From NCBI RefSeq assembly GCF_000006405.1, contig NW_003207677.1:760954-824953 (forward strand): DNA of 64,000 bases. The letters run 5' to 3'. How positions within the stretch are numbered: position 1 is the first letter of the stretch; each line of letters begins with the position of its first letter. Position numbers and translations under genes: made by a program. The stretch is from Perkinsus marinus ATCC 50983 (lineage: Eukaryota; Perkinsozoa; Perkinsida; Perkinsidae). Below, piece after piece: positions 33,601 through 44,411 of this stretch. The notes under the pieces are model-generated. The model had not been told where the DNA came from. It searched no databases and saw only the letters and a list, made by a program, of their open reading frames with translations.

Positions 33601-34354
33601 AGATTCCGGGTTCGATCCCCGGGTAGGGTATTTGCCTCAACTTTCTTCAGCTTGTTGAACAAGCCTTGTTCTAAACAAGCTGGAGCTCACCTTCTTCGAC
33701 AAATCCGACCAATACAGCCAAGAGTCTCGCAGCATTCAAGGCGTTACCTGTCAATAGACATATGCAAACCCAGGAGAGGCTGCGGAGAGTGTACATTCCT
33801 TGAAGTCAGTCACTTGATTGAGGGTCGCAAGGATGAACCTCCTCGCTGATGTCCTCACCCAACATCTCGCCCCAAGTCGAGGCCTTGGCACCGGCTGAAC
33901 ACATTCGCCATCAACCACAAGCCCCAAATTTGGACAGTCGAACAATGATTCCATCGCGGGACGGCTACAATGATACAAGCGTCAGTAGAATGCGACGGTG
34001 ACGAAGGTACATATGAATCTACAGGATAATCGAGACTTGCTATACATCAAGACCTTTAAAATTCCCTTATTCGCCTCTGCACAGTGGAACGGGCATCGAA
34101 ATCAACGAGGATGCAGAGCCCAGCAGCGCTGAACACACCCTTCCAGCTGTAACGCATTTGGCAATATCTGCAACTCTATCACTGGTGACGAGCTCCGCCA
34201 TGAGCGGCCAGTCGTAGTCTTTCACATCGAAGACAGCAGCTCGAGCGGCGAGCTCATGATGGACGCCGTGAATCAAAGGTAAGAATGGAATCTGACCCGA
34301 GGCCTCCACTATCGATAACAAGGATACTTGGGCATACATCACAAGCCCTGCCAT
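30602..34354 (-). CDS. Minus-strand helical-repeat exons (uncertain extent)
   Basis: Open blocks on the minus strand, e.g. 'RLTSVKVLSLLLAGALEVYG' with 'VRLFDIVHLPEP' (33.2 kb), 'KEIESLLGDVNSAEIDAVVK' (32.5 kb), 'WNAALAVSQLLESVV' (30.8 kb) and 'AELVTSDRVADIAKCVTAG' (34.2 kb), look like HEAT/ARM helices separated by short introns. They may be the continuation of the DNAAF5-like gene upstream or a second gene; the combined length (about 6 kb) is long for DNAAF5 alone. The tRNA-Arg at 33558-33630 lies within the span on the other strand, which favours two genes. Exon joints are not resolved. Confidence 0.35.
33558..33630 (+). tRNA. tRNA-Arg (CCT anticodon)
   Basis: A complete cloverleaf: acceptor GCCCTGC/GTAGGGT (two G-U pairs), D-arm around TGGCCCAATGGATAAGGC, anticodon stem CCACC/GGTGG with loop CTCCTAA (anticodon CCT, Arg), and T-arm CCGGG-TTCGATC-CCCGG with an intact B-box. 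No intron; CCA is not encoded. A 7-bp palindrome with a one-base centre (33650-33664) lies 20 bp downstream, with no long T-run terminator. Confidence 0.97.
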
Positions 34355-34621
34355 CGTATGTCCATGCCGCGTCTAGGCCAAGCTGACGCTTCTCTCGCAG
34401 ATCAACCTCGTTCAATTCTGATAAGACAATCATATTTCGAATGCATGCCAGTTCGAGCTGATCATTTGTGTGCAGACAGAGTGTGTATTACACACTAGGC
34501 AGAGCCGTAGCCGCGGCAACACTTATGCGTTATGCGAGAGGTTCAAATTTAAAAGTGTAGAATATAAGCGTACGCCCCTTCTTGAAACTCTCCAAAGAGG
34601 TATAAACTTATACTCTATAAG

Positions 34622-36744
34622 CTATATATATGAGGATGTAGTCCAAGCGTTAGCCGAGAATGGGTCCGGAAGTAACGATTCCTCACTCTCGTATTTTTCC
34701 CCAACCATCTCGATGAGGGCGAACACGAGGACTCTAGTGGAGTAGTCATCGTCAAAGAGGCCAGTGAGGAAGAAGGGCATGACCTGTTGTGAGATGACAT
34801 TGATCATGACATTTGAATGTACATGGGGTTCGATGTCGATTGAATCTTCCAAGTTCAGCAACCAATGGCCGAGAGTTTGGTAGAAAAATCGCCGAACCTG
34901 CTTGGGTGTGATTTCATAACACTCCAACGGCGTGGTCTACCGCTATGTGGCGGTCGAAACACAGCATAGTGAGGTAATTGACTTTTGTAGTGCCCTCGTA
35001 GAAGGCTTTCACTGGCACCTGGGATGCTCATATTGATGACTAGAGATCGCTGAGGAGACCTGGTTGGGATCGCTCCATGCAGTAAGATGTGCGATAATGT
35101 CGAAGGAGTGTTTCCAGGTGGTCGTCTTGAGACATGCCGTCACTGCTCTTAGTCCTGCGATACGAACCTGTACGAGTAGTGTAAGGGCCAAAGCTGGGAG
35201 GCCGCGATACCTGCATATGATTGTGAGTGAGGCAGGATGAAGCGCTTCGAGCCATCGCCTCGCCAAAGTGCAACTGACGATAGAATGAGGTGATGACATG
35301 ATGGAGGGAATCGTCACCAAGAGAGGGGCATGGGCGTCGCAGAGGACCTCACAGGCCTCGCAGCCTATGAGCTTGATTTTGCCGAAATCGTCGAGCATGA
35401 GGCCTCTCACTAGACTCACGATCTCATCGATGGACTGAATAGGGATGGAAGTGAAGATGCATCATCAGCCGATACACGCAACCCTACTTGGACGAGGACG
35501 GTGGGCTTGCCGGAAACCCGTCCCAACAGGCATATTATCTGCGAACTTTGGGGCGAGATGTAACGAACGAGGAACTTACCAAATCAGCGATTTGCTCTCT
35601 GACTTCCTCACAAAGTTCTCTGCCGTCTGCGTGAGCCATCTGCTGGGGCTTTTGCTCTGGCGAAGGCCTCGTCTTCTCCGGCACTCCAGCGACTCCATCG
35701 AGATCACCGCAATTCAACCGAATCACTATGTGAGGCACTACGTACCTGTGAATCACTGCTAGTGGTGTGTCTAGAGACGGAAGAGCTCTCACGGGAGGGC
35801 GGTGACAAAGTGAGCATCCCCACAGCTTGACAAGAGGTTCTTCAGAACCTGAATGAATTGTCGAACGATAACCTCAATCTAGCTGCGGAAAATAAGGGGG
35901 GGGGCGAATTATGAACTAAAATGATGAGCTTTGATTCGGCGATCAACTGTGGGTCTTTGCATTGCATGCATGGATGTATGTCCCACCTCGCAAGCGGCAA
36001 GTCTTGAGGTATCCCTGGCGAACGTGTCCGGGTTGAGTGAAAGGCGTACGAGAGGGCGGAGGAGAAACTATACATGGTCGAAGAATTCCCAATGGAGATT
36101 CACAAACACCAACCTCAAGGGCTGCATCAGCGAGGTCGGGTGCGATAGAGTCTTTGAAGCGGCTAAGAAGCTTCTCACGGAGCTGTTTATCAAGCTCGGT
36201 CGCTCGAGGCAAGCCTTGGCCAGGAGGAGCAACTTCCGAATAAGATTTCGCTTCCTCGGCTGCCCTCAAGACTAGCGGTACTGATGTACGCAGCCAGTCA
36301 GTGAGTGCGACGACCTAAAATAGAGGGTTTTCTGGTGGATACAGGCCGTATGCGCGTACTGAAGTGAAGCTCTCAGTGATGTTGTCCTCCTACGAAAAAT
36401 GAATAATGACAAATGCCTATCAATTGCTTACCGTATCAGCACGGTGATTATCAATGGCGCGGTTTTCACTTTCTTTATCTGTGGTGAACTCCTCGTAGAG
36501 AAACCGGTCTGTTGAGCCCTCAGCTGCAGTACCACCATCTGAAGACGGTTGAGGGGGGAGCGGTAGGATGAGACGTACTCGTCCAGAAACTCAATTCTTT
36601 CGCCCGTTGGGGCTTCTTTTCGCGCTTTCTGCGGAAGACTGGCAGACTTCCATCGGATGCTTGCCCGATGCGCTGAGCTCTCTGGGAGGCACTCTTTGCC
36701 TCCTCTTTCATCTCAGCCCAGATTGCATCTACGTTGTTCGACAT
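34622..36744 (-). CDS. HEAT-repeat protein resembling axonemal dynein assembly factor DNAAF5/HEATR2
   Basis: Minus-strand exons: MSNNVDAIWAEMKEEAKSAS (start 36744), 'VVALTDWLRTSVPLVLRAAE', 'RQFIQVLKNLLSSCGDAHF', 'DGRELCEEVREQIADL', 'SLVRGLMLDDFGKIKLIGCE', 'VRIAGLRAVTACLKTTTWKH', 'RRFFYQTLGHWLLNLEDS' and 'MPFFLTGLFDDDYSTRVLVF'. The order of short HEAT helices and the 'W-L-L-x-L-x-D ... P-x-x-L-x-G-L-x-D' pattern fit DNAAF5, a cytoplasmic factor that preassembles dynein arms. That suits a flagellated zoospore stage, as does the centrin further on. The first two exons may belong to a separate small gene. Family assignment is by pattern and needs a profile search. Confidence 0.5.
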
Positions 36745-37260
36745 ATCGACAATACCCCTGGGCAATGTTTATGGTTGACATCAACAAGACACGTAGCTAG
36801 TAGTGATAACGTCAATAAACAAGGTGATTGCGAGTTCTCTCCTTACTCGCGGCCCTCAGGGTGGAATGATTTCGAAGGAGCTGCATGATCCGGGGCAAAT
36901 TTTAAAATGCTCAGCATACTGCGTCACCTCGGCTTCGTCGTTACCGTCTAGCCGCTATGATGTCATCAGAGGATGCTCTTGTGATGGATAGGATCCAGAG
37001 GCATCGTCAGGAACAACCAGCTTATTCTTCCAGCAGGGAAATTGAACATTTTCATCTCCTTTTTCTTATGACCATCAAGGGGCAGTGGAGAGTTCTTGAT
37101 GATGTCAGAAGTGAGGTTAATTTCGGACTGCCTCTGAGAAGTTAGCCATCATGGAAGCACTCGGGTGTCACCCGAGCGGGTTATGATACCCATTGATAAA
37201 CCTCAACAGTGTGTATAGATTGTCTAGGACATCAAACAACATACATGTGATGGAGGGTCG
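36745..37260. other. Intergenic; one-base-centre palindrome
   Basis: No domain-bearing ORF. CTCGGGTG-T-CACCCGAG at 37160-37176 is a perfect palindrome with one central base, about 85 bp beyond the stop of the gene at 37261-37641. Confidence 0.45.
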
Positions 37261-37641
37261 TCACCATCCTGCAATCTTCGCGTTAAGTTGTCTCTCCATG
37301 TCGTTTCTATATCGTCTATTCACCTCAGTCGAAACACCATCGTATGATGCCTCAGTGGAACGACTAAGAACGGGTCTGGCCTCGGACTTTGGGGATCTCT
37401 TGAAGACTGATAGGATTCTCCTCTTGATAGGCACTTTGGGCTTTGACGGTTTGCTCCTCACAGTGATCGATTCGTACGGCACTGATTCGTCGTTGGCCTT
37501 TCGCCTGCCCAAGAGGCCACACAGACCCCCGAAGCACCCTGTAGATGACTCATCATCGTCAACATAAGCTCTTCTGCTAGTGGAGAGCGCCAGAGTAGTC
37601 GATACTATTAGTAAGGCACACAGCCATAGGTGTTTGATCAT
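37261..37641 (-). CDS. Small secreted basic protein
   Basis: A single exon of 126 aa. I choose the ATG at 37641 because it gives MIKHLWLCALLIVSTTLALS, a textbook signal peptide; upstream in-frame Met residues would bury it. The mature part has an acidic patch (DDDESS), Cys/Gly-rich 'GCFGGLCGLLGRR' and many Lys/Arg, ending 'MERQLNAKIAGW'. No domain recognised. It is head-to-head with the WD40 gene, the two start codons lying about 85 bp apart. Confidence 0.65.
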   Translation of the reverse strand: MIKHLWLCALLIVSTTLALSTSRRAYVDDDESSTGCFGGLCGLLGRRKANDESVPYESITVRSKPSKPKVPIKRRILSVFKRSPKSEARPVLSRSTEASYDGVSTEVNRRYRNDMERQLNAKIAGW

Positions 37642-37725
37642 GATGTAGTTCAACACGGGGAATTCCACGATGGGCACTATGGAAATCAAATCTTGCGTTA
37701 TTACTCTTTCTTACATTTCCTCGAC

Positions 37726-39603
37726 ATGCAAGCTTTTACGTGGGGGCAGCGTCCAAGGAAACTTCCCTATGTCGATGGGAATTGTCCGAACTATGATGTT
37801 TTCCGTTTGCATATAGAGCAGTCTTGCTATAGCAGGCTCAAGGACGAGCTTATGTTAGAGCCTAATCTTTATCCCAAAAGGTGGTATGTTATTATTCATA
37901 GCTTTCTAATGCGTCATCGTCGACACCAGCTGAGGTGTTGCCCTTGCCTTCCATCGTTCCCTCAACGCTACCAGCCCGAGTCCTACAGTTTCCCAGCCGT
38001 GGTAGGTCCACTTTTATTACCTTTTTTTCGACGCTTTGTGCCGCAGGCCGAAAGTATCGTAACAGCGGTGGTTTTTCTCGAGGATTCTCCCTCGCCGCTT
38101 GCTCGGCTAGTACTGGCAGATAGTGAAGGCTTCGTGTCGGCTTTCAAGCCAACTACAACATGTGCATGGCATCAACATTGTCAGTTTAAATGCCACAGTG
38201 AGGGTATCAACGAAGTGGTAAGGTAGTCCAGTATCATCATAGAGATTTCATCTCAGGTGTCTATCGGTGAGGGTCATCTGATTACCTGTTCAGCAGACCG
38301 GAGCGTCGGGTTGTGGTCGGCTCGTAAGGACGAGGCTTCCCTAGTTGGAGTCAGCAGGCTGAATGGGCATGAGCTCTCCGTTGCATCGGCTACGGGCAGT
38401 TTGCGGGTGAGGTCAATCCCGACGTGCTCTGGAGGTCTCTTATGTGGTTCAGCGAAATGTGGTGGTGACGGGGGGAAGGGACTGCAGGGTGACCTACTGG
38501 GACATCAGCACAGCGCGGCAGATATCAACAATATGGACATCTCGTAACGTGGTGACACGTGTGAGGTATCTTTATCACGTGTAACCCCCTCGAGTGTACT
38601 TATCAGGATTTTGCCGGAGTCTCTCGCGGTGGTCCAACTTTCTGAGGATCTCCAATTTAGGGTCGGCCGAGAGCAGCTCTTGAGAGGCTTCTGGTATGCG
38701 GGGCTCAGGTATGGGATTTTAGATCACCGCCTGGGTCGGCCTCTATAGTGCACTCGACGCCGTGTGGAGCCGACCAGTTGGTGTCGTGTGCTGTGGGAAG
38801 GGATAGTGATAGTAAGCGTATTGGATTCTTGAGGGTCTCATCAGTAAGAAGGTTATGTCGTTTGCGGGTCTAAAGGGTTCGCATCGAGCCAATGCAGAGT
38901 GAAGCTGTTTGACCCTCGGTTGAGCTGGAAGGAGGTAACGGGTCTCTCTCTGGTGATGTGATTTATGAATAGTGTAGATACCACTCCCTCGCGAAATCAC
39001 GTTTGAATCTACCGTTGAGGGCGTTAGCTACCTCAACGATCGTATAGTGGTTGCGGCATCTAAAGGAGGACAAGTTGCCTTATTAGATTTGGCCACTCTC
39101 GAGCCTGTCAGAAGTTTTATATACTCCATCTCGGAATCACCTTCGCCCTGCAGGTTTATCGTACCACACTATACACTACTCAGGCAGGTGAGTCTGCAGT
39201 GGTCACATCTATTGATTGCTCAAATGTAAACGGGGGGGGGGAGGATTTTTCTGCAGTGGAGAAGGTGTCCTTGCAGGGGCTGGTGGCCTTTGGGAGTATC
39301 GGGCAGGCTAAGGTGGTGAAGGCCGTATCGGCTCCCGATGGAAGCATGACCCTTGAACGTGTTGGTCAGTGCATGGTCTCACACTGGAGCGTCGATGTCT
39401 TGTGTTGGGGGGTATTTTGTGGCGCGGTGAAGGTGATCAGGTGTATCAATTGTATTGAAGTAATGTCAGAAGAGTTCTCGTTGAATATCGAGGAGTCCAA
39501 CTCCCCTATCGCTCCACCCAAGGTGGACTATGCCGCTGTTCCTACTTCGGCTACCGGAGAGTTCTCAAGTAGCACTTGGGGTGGGTCTTCGTCGGCTTGG
39601 TGA
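37726..39603 (+). CDS. WD40-repeat protein
   Basis: Exons include 'ARLVLADSEGFVSAFKPT', 'GEGHLITCSADRSVGLWSAR', 'LNGHELSVASATG', and 'VTYWDISTARQISTIWTSR', which carry the GH...WD-type spacing of beta-propeller blades. A further block, 'YLNDRIVVAASKGGQVALLD', comes before a Ser/Thr-rich end 'TWGGSSSAW' and TGA at 39601. The start is uncertain; MQAFTWGQRPRKLPYVDGNC at 37726 is in a long open frame. Introns are short; one at about 39237 contains a G9 run. Probably a scaffold protein; no specific family assigned. Confidence 0.55.
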
Positions 39604-39947
39604 AGTTGATCGTATTAGGTACTCTGGCTTCCTCACCCTATCATCCGGTGACACCCCAGAATCTGTTGCCGTCACCATCGATCCCGTATAGGCCTCTCAC
39701 GGTTCAGATGTAGTATCTTTAGGTTGAGCGTGTAAGATTCAAAAGAGGTTCGAATGATGTACACCTCAGGCAGCAAGATTTGACCTCAGCTGAGTGCGAT
39801 GCAGTGGCCAGCGTACAGACGATGGCTGATGAGTGCGAGCTTGGGTTCAGGTGGGTGTTCGTGTCACCGCTGCTGTCACCACTCCAAGTGTTCAGAGACA
39901 CCAATGAGAGCATCACTGCTGATCCTAGTAAGGACCTATACAAGGCG

Positions 39948-42388
39948 ATGTATGAGTGGATCGACCTAAACCAAGATGTACCAGCCGGGGATCGAACCTG
40001 CGTGGTAATATGATACTTGGTTTCAGGTCTTTGTATCGAGATTGGCCGAAGCTGTTGCTATTCCCAGTGTCTCTGGCGACCCTACTTTACGCCCTAGGGT
40101 GAGCGCTGGAGATCTCGCTACGCCCTGGAGTAGGTGTTTTCTTTTTAGGTTCTCCAAACGGTAGCTTGGGCGACTAAATGGTGTGAATCACTCGGAGGGG
40201 TTACGGAGCCTGTTGATCTAGGTCTGCAGACTCTCCCTGATGGTGAGCTTCTTCCATCGTATCGTTTACGTTACTGCTGTTCCAATGAGTAGGTAGCCGT
40301 ATCGTTCGCCCTCCGGCCCTGTTTGCCACTTTCGAGTCGACCTTGCCTGGTGTCCCTACCTTGTGCGTGTATGGTCATCTAGACGTGCAGCCGGCTAGCA
40401 AGGAGGACGGGTGGGATACGGAGCCGTTTGAGCTGACTGAGAAGGATGGCAACCTGTAGGGGCGGAGGCTGGAGGGGTTGGCCTTTGACATGCGTGTTCG
40501 CTCAGATATGGTAGAGGTGCAACGGACGATAAAGGACCGGTTCTCTGTTGGCTATGGTTTGTGGAATTCCATAGGAAATTCAACTTACCGTTGCCCTGCA
40601 ATCTCAAGTGAGCGGTAGTTTTGGATGCAATGGATGTTTCTTGACCTCCTTGGTAGGTGTGTGTTTGAAGGTATGGAGGAGTCGGGTTCAGAAGGCCTTG
40701 AGGAGTGCCTTCAGGTGATGTTCGGTTGGTGTGGTAAGTGGTGGATATTTCGGTTAATACTCTTCAGTCGGTGAGCGAGACCTTCTTCAACGATGTGGAC
40801 GGCATTTGTATTTCTGATAACTACTGGATGGGTCTGGAGCGTCCGTGTGTCACCTGGGGTATCCGCGGTAATGTGTACTTTGCTGTGGAGGTAGTTGCTC
40901 ACTCGTGTGATGTGGCGAAGTTATGGTATGAAATAGGTACGTGGAGGCACGAAGGATCTACATTCGGGAGCTCACGGTGGAGCCGTCCAAGAGCCAATGA
41001 CTGACCTTGTGAAGGTAGTTGACTACACCTCAGCTGTATGCTGTTTAGGGGTCTCTGATAGTACTAGAGTATTGGTTCGCTTTCCGCAGCTGAGCTTAGG
41101 AATTTTCTCACTAGTTATAGGAATATATGGACGAATTTTGGTAGAAGTGAAAAAAAATGAACAAGAAATTCCGAAAATTTTCTGAAAATTACCATTTCGT
41201 CAGCAACATATTTTCCTACACTGCACTTTGATCAGATCATGGCATCGTTGGTCGACAGTGCTACCGGAAAAATACTTGTTCCTGGTATATACGACGAAGT
41301 TGACGAGCTGACTCAAGAGGAGAAGGAAAGGTATGTTGCGTGAATTGGCTTCATGGTGTGCATATCGGTTCGGATAGATACGAGCGTTGTGATTTTGATG
41401 TCGCTGGTTACGCAAATGAGGATACTGGCGGCATGCCTCTCCTGAGCCATGTATTATGCAGTGGGTGGGGAAGTGTGTGGAGGAGAATGATTTCCCTTTA
41501 GGATAAGTCCACAATCTTGATGGCGCGGTCAAGATACCCGACTTTGTCCCTGCATGGTATAGAGGGTGCGTTCGCGGGGGCGGGCGCGAAAACGGTCATT
41601 CCTCGCACGGTCGTTGGTGAGGATGAGGTTGGGGCTTGGAGGGGTTTATTAGATTGTAGGTAAATTCTCGATCCGTACCGTACCACATATGACGATCGGT
41701 CACGTGTCGGAGTGTGTGAAGCGATATGTTGTGAAAGTCTTTGATACGCTGGGAAGCAAAAACCGTCTGAAGGTCAATGTTATTCACGCGGGAAAGGTAA
41801 TGGAATTTTATAATCGGGAATAACGCGAATCGGCTTTGTTGTATCAGCCTTGGGTTGGAGATTTGAATGGTTATAACTACCGTGCTGCAGCTGCTGCCAC
41901 TAGACAGGTGAGGGTGGAGTTTTGGCATGTATGTGTGTGCCCAGGGGAGTGCGCTGTGAAATCGTTCAATTTCCAAAGTCTGGATTTCGCATAGATGGGT
42001 TTTGCAGTGTTTGAAAATATGCACAGGTTGGCTAAGTGTGTTAGCGGTAAAAGGAGAAATTTGAGGAAATTTCGGGAATTTTTGCCTTCTTCGTGTGAGC
42101 TTAACTGAGGAGAGCGTAAATACATCTGTGAGATTGAAACGACACTGTTGGAGTGGTGGCCGTGTTGCTGGTAGCGTTGATACTGTGTTGGAGTAGGTGT
42201 GGGGTGTCGAGCCTGACTACACCAGAGAGGGTGGGTCTATCCCTATCACGTTGACCTTTGAGGAGGTCAGCGGAGGCAAACCCGCCATTTTGTTGCCGAT
42301 CGGGCAGGGGAACGACGGCGCTCACAGTCAAAACGAGAAGATCTCGAGGAGGAACTATATCATGGGGGCGAAGACTCTCGGAACGTAA
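39948..42388 (+). CDS. M20 metallopeptidase, cytosolic non-specific dipeptidase (CNDP2-like)
   Basis: Spliced exons reproduce the whole family: '[20 protein letters not shown]', '[15 protein letters not shown]', '[20 protein letters not shown]', '[18 protein letters not shown]', '[18 protein letters not shown]', '[16 protein letters not shown]', '[20 protein letters not shown]', '[20 protein letters not shown]', '[19 protein letters not shown]', '[20 protein letters not shown]' and '[17 protein letters not shown]'. Metal ligands are visible: His in GHLD, Asp in TDDKG, Glu-Glu in MEESG, Asp in SDNYW and His in GAHSQNE. The enzyme hydrolyses dipeptides in the cytosol, using two Mn/Zn ions. The start is chosen by comparison with human CNDP2. 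Intron 39978-40026 holds a reversed tRNA fragment; two long introns hold repeats. Confidence 0.92.
39978..40026 (-). other. Intron carrying a reversed tRNA 3' fragment
   Basis: A 49-nt intron of the dipeptidase gene (GTACCAGCC..TTTCAG). On the minus strand it reads CCACGCAGGTTCGATCCCCG, a tRNA T-arm region with a perfect B-box GGTTCGATCCC. The tRNA sense strand is opposite to the gene. Confidence 0.7.
41080..41215 (-). repeat. Intron-borne repeat family, copy D (reversed)
   Basis: In a long intron of the dipeptidase gene. The plus strand reads TTCGCTTTCCGCAGCTGAGC followed by TTTCTCACTAGTTATA, the reverse complement of landmarks in copy A. Confidence 0.6.
42005..42120 (+). repeat. Intron-borne repeat family, copy E (partial)
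   Basis: Lies in the long intron before the [13 protein letters not shown] exon of the dipeptidase gene. It carries GAAAATATGCACAGG, GGAGAAATTTGAGGAAAT and GAGCTTAACTGAGGAGAGCG. Confidence 0.55.
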
Positions 42389-42578
42389 ACCAATATGAAG
42401 TGGGTGAAAGTCATTATCAAGCTGTCAGGTACGTGTATGAATTTTCACGGATGACTATGGAAGAAAAAGCAAAGTAGTGAGGATTATGGATAGACGCCAA
42501 CGTGCTTGACTGCTGCACTTTCCTCCTTTTATAGTCTTTCATTAGTATAGTAGTATTATGGAACGTTCAGTGCGTCAT

Positions 42579-42678
42579 NNNNNNNNNNNNNNNNNNNNNN
42601 NNNNNNNNNNNNNNNNNNNNNNNNNNNNNNNNNNNNNNNNNNNNNNNNNNNNNNNNNNNNNNNNNNNNNNNNNNNNNN
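42579..42678. other. Assembly gap (100 N)
   Basis: Exactly 100 N, directly abutting the GTA microsatellite, so the gap is probably caused by that repeat. Confidence 0.98.

Positions 42679-42737
<59 letters not shown>
42679..42737 (+). repeat. (GTA)n microsatellite, about 19 units
   Basis: Uninterrupted GTA repeats from the gap edge to 42737. The true length is unknown because the array starts inside the gap. Confidence 0.97.
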
Positions 42738-42738
<1 letters not shown>

Positions 42739-43164
42739 TCCTGTTGTGTGAAATTGGTTTTTCCTGTCGTAGCTCATATATGAGACTCTGAAATGAATGG
42801 AATTTGCATCTCTGGCAATCGCGACGAAGTGGTGACCACTCGCTTGGCGTATCCTATAGTGGAGGTAGCGTAGAGGACGAGGGAGTTTGGTCAGGTCTAC
42901 GGAGGAGGTAAGTTCGAGGTGTTCTCGACTTTAGTGAATTCTCGATGGGGTTTGTTTGAGTCTAGTCTGAGTTTTATACATGTTTTGAACTCCAGAAGAT
43001 CTGTCGGGAATCTCAATTTTTTATGGTAAAGGTTGTCTTCCGCTGTGAAGCTTGTATGAGGGGCTATTCGTCCCGCAGATGAGAGTGTTGTAGTGTTGGT
43101 GTTGTTGCTCCTTCTGATGGACCAAGTTCGAATATGCGATGTTGACACTGTACGAAGGGCAGCA

Positions 43165-44277
43165 ATGATTGGTAACGAGGAGTTTGAGGCGATGGACTCA
43201 CTGGTGAGGAAGGAGGGCTACTGTCACCCTAGTGCTTTTAAATAGGTTACAATAGTGCCGTCGGCTTCCTTTACCACATTTGGGGCTAGATGGGAGCTCT
43301 TCTCAGGAGTAGTGGGGCCGTTCAGTCCATACATGCCTGCTGATGTACCCCTGTGGTTGGCTTTGTATCTAGAGAAGATCAACCGGTGGGGAGGTTAGTG
43401 ACAGCGATGGGTCATCGTAATATACAGATATATGGATGTTGCTTTCAATCTATGTTTACGATGGTTCAATGATGATTGTATGTAAAAACAGTAGTAATGT
43501 TCAGGAGCAACATTCACATTGGAGTTTCACTCTAGTGATATGAAAAGCGCTAGTGAAAAATATGTTTCACGACTACTGTATATCACCGCGAAAATCGCGT
43601 TTTTTACAGAGTATTACACCACTTCACGTAAAACGGATGAAACTCAATTGATATATGTATTGCTTTTAGTATTTATATGAGGAGTTGCTGCATCGGTTGA
43701 AATCACTAGGTGTTCGATTGAAGCACCTGAGTGGCTCAACGCGACACATTTACGGCAACAGCTGGCGGACGAACGCAGGTTGCCAGTAGATGAGTTTACA
43801 GATGTACATGAACATTACCTCGAATTGGCACATGTACGTATGCATATGTAGTTTGGTCGTGTATGAGTTGAGGCAGATACTACTGAATAAACGTCCTTGG
43901 TTGAAGAGCAATGCGAACGGAGGGGAGGTGGTCGGAGGCGGCTCGCAAGACCCCTTGGGAGGGTCGAAGGCTCAAGCGGAGGTTCGGGTTCTATTGGAAG
44001 GTGAAAGTGCGGTGATTACGAGTGATTATTGTCATACCACATTTCCTAGACATTCTGAATATAAGACGCCACAAGATACGAGAAGGTATCAAGATGCTCG
44101 ACACCGATGTTGCGAATTTGGACGTAAGACCATCCTTCTCAGCGTGTCGGGAGTCTTTGGTAGGTGTCCAAACTATCCCGACTAGAGCTGGCTTGTATAA
44201 GGAGTCAATCACTGTCATTAATGGACAAAGCTCAGGAGCTCCTCACAATACGCGAGGCTGCAGCTACGGGCGGCTGA
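43165..44277 (+). CDS. PSF2: GINS complex subunit PSF2
   Basis: Spliced from ATG 43165 (MIGNEEFEAMDSLVTIVPSA) to TGA 44275. Family blocks: 'WELFSGVVGPFSPYMPADVP', 'LWLALYLEKINRCSIEAPEW', 'LNATHLRQQLADERRLPVDE', 'FTDVHEHYLELAHLRQILLN', 'EDILNIRRHKIREGIKMLDT' and 'VSKLSRLELACIRSQSLSLM'. The K-x-R-C-x-I-x-x-P-E-W-L junction fixes the long intron at about 43390-43710, which contains MITE copy 2. PSF2 is part of the Sld5-Psf1-Psf2-Psf3 ring that activates the MCM helicase at replication forks. A Gly-rich insertion ('GGEVVGGGSQDPLGGSKA') between helices is lineage-specific. Confidence 0.9.
43520..43646 (+). mobile_element. MITE copy 2, inside a PSF2 intron
   Basis: Starts TGGAGTTTCACTCTAGTGAT and ends GATGAAACTCAA; internal blocks as in copy 1. 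It makes up most of an intron that is about seven times longer than its neighbours. Confidence 0.85.
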
Positions 44278-44411
44278 GAATTCTCTTGTATGATTGTGTA
44301 TTAGAAGTGCATCATAATTCGCCCTTTGTTTGATCGTTTCACTGAGAGGGATCGATGGCCTTGGTTTTTACCCTTGTGCAGATTTCGGCAGGATTTTGAT
44401 ACTCTGTGAAA

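Larger units (their letters stand above)
42389..43164. other. Intergenic with gap and microsatellite
   Basis: It contains a 100-N gap, a GTA microsatellite and no convincing gene; a short reading frame at about 42793 (MNGICISGNRDEVVTTRL) might be an isolated exon. Confidence 0.4.

Noticed and set aside
36957-37145. Short plus-strand ORF between divergent genes
   Set aside because: No domain, no clear start, and no continuation across plausible splice sites.
37630-38226. 198-codon ORF at the start of the WD40 gene taken as one protein
   Set aside because: It reads through likely introns; only parts of it match the spliced WD40 frame.
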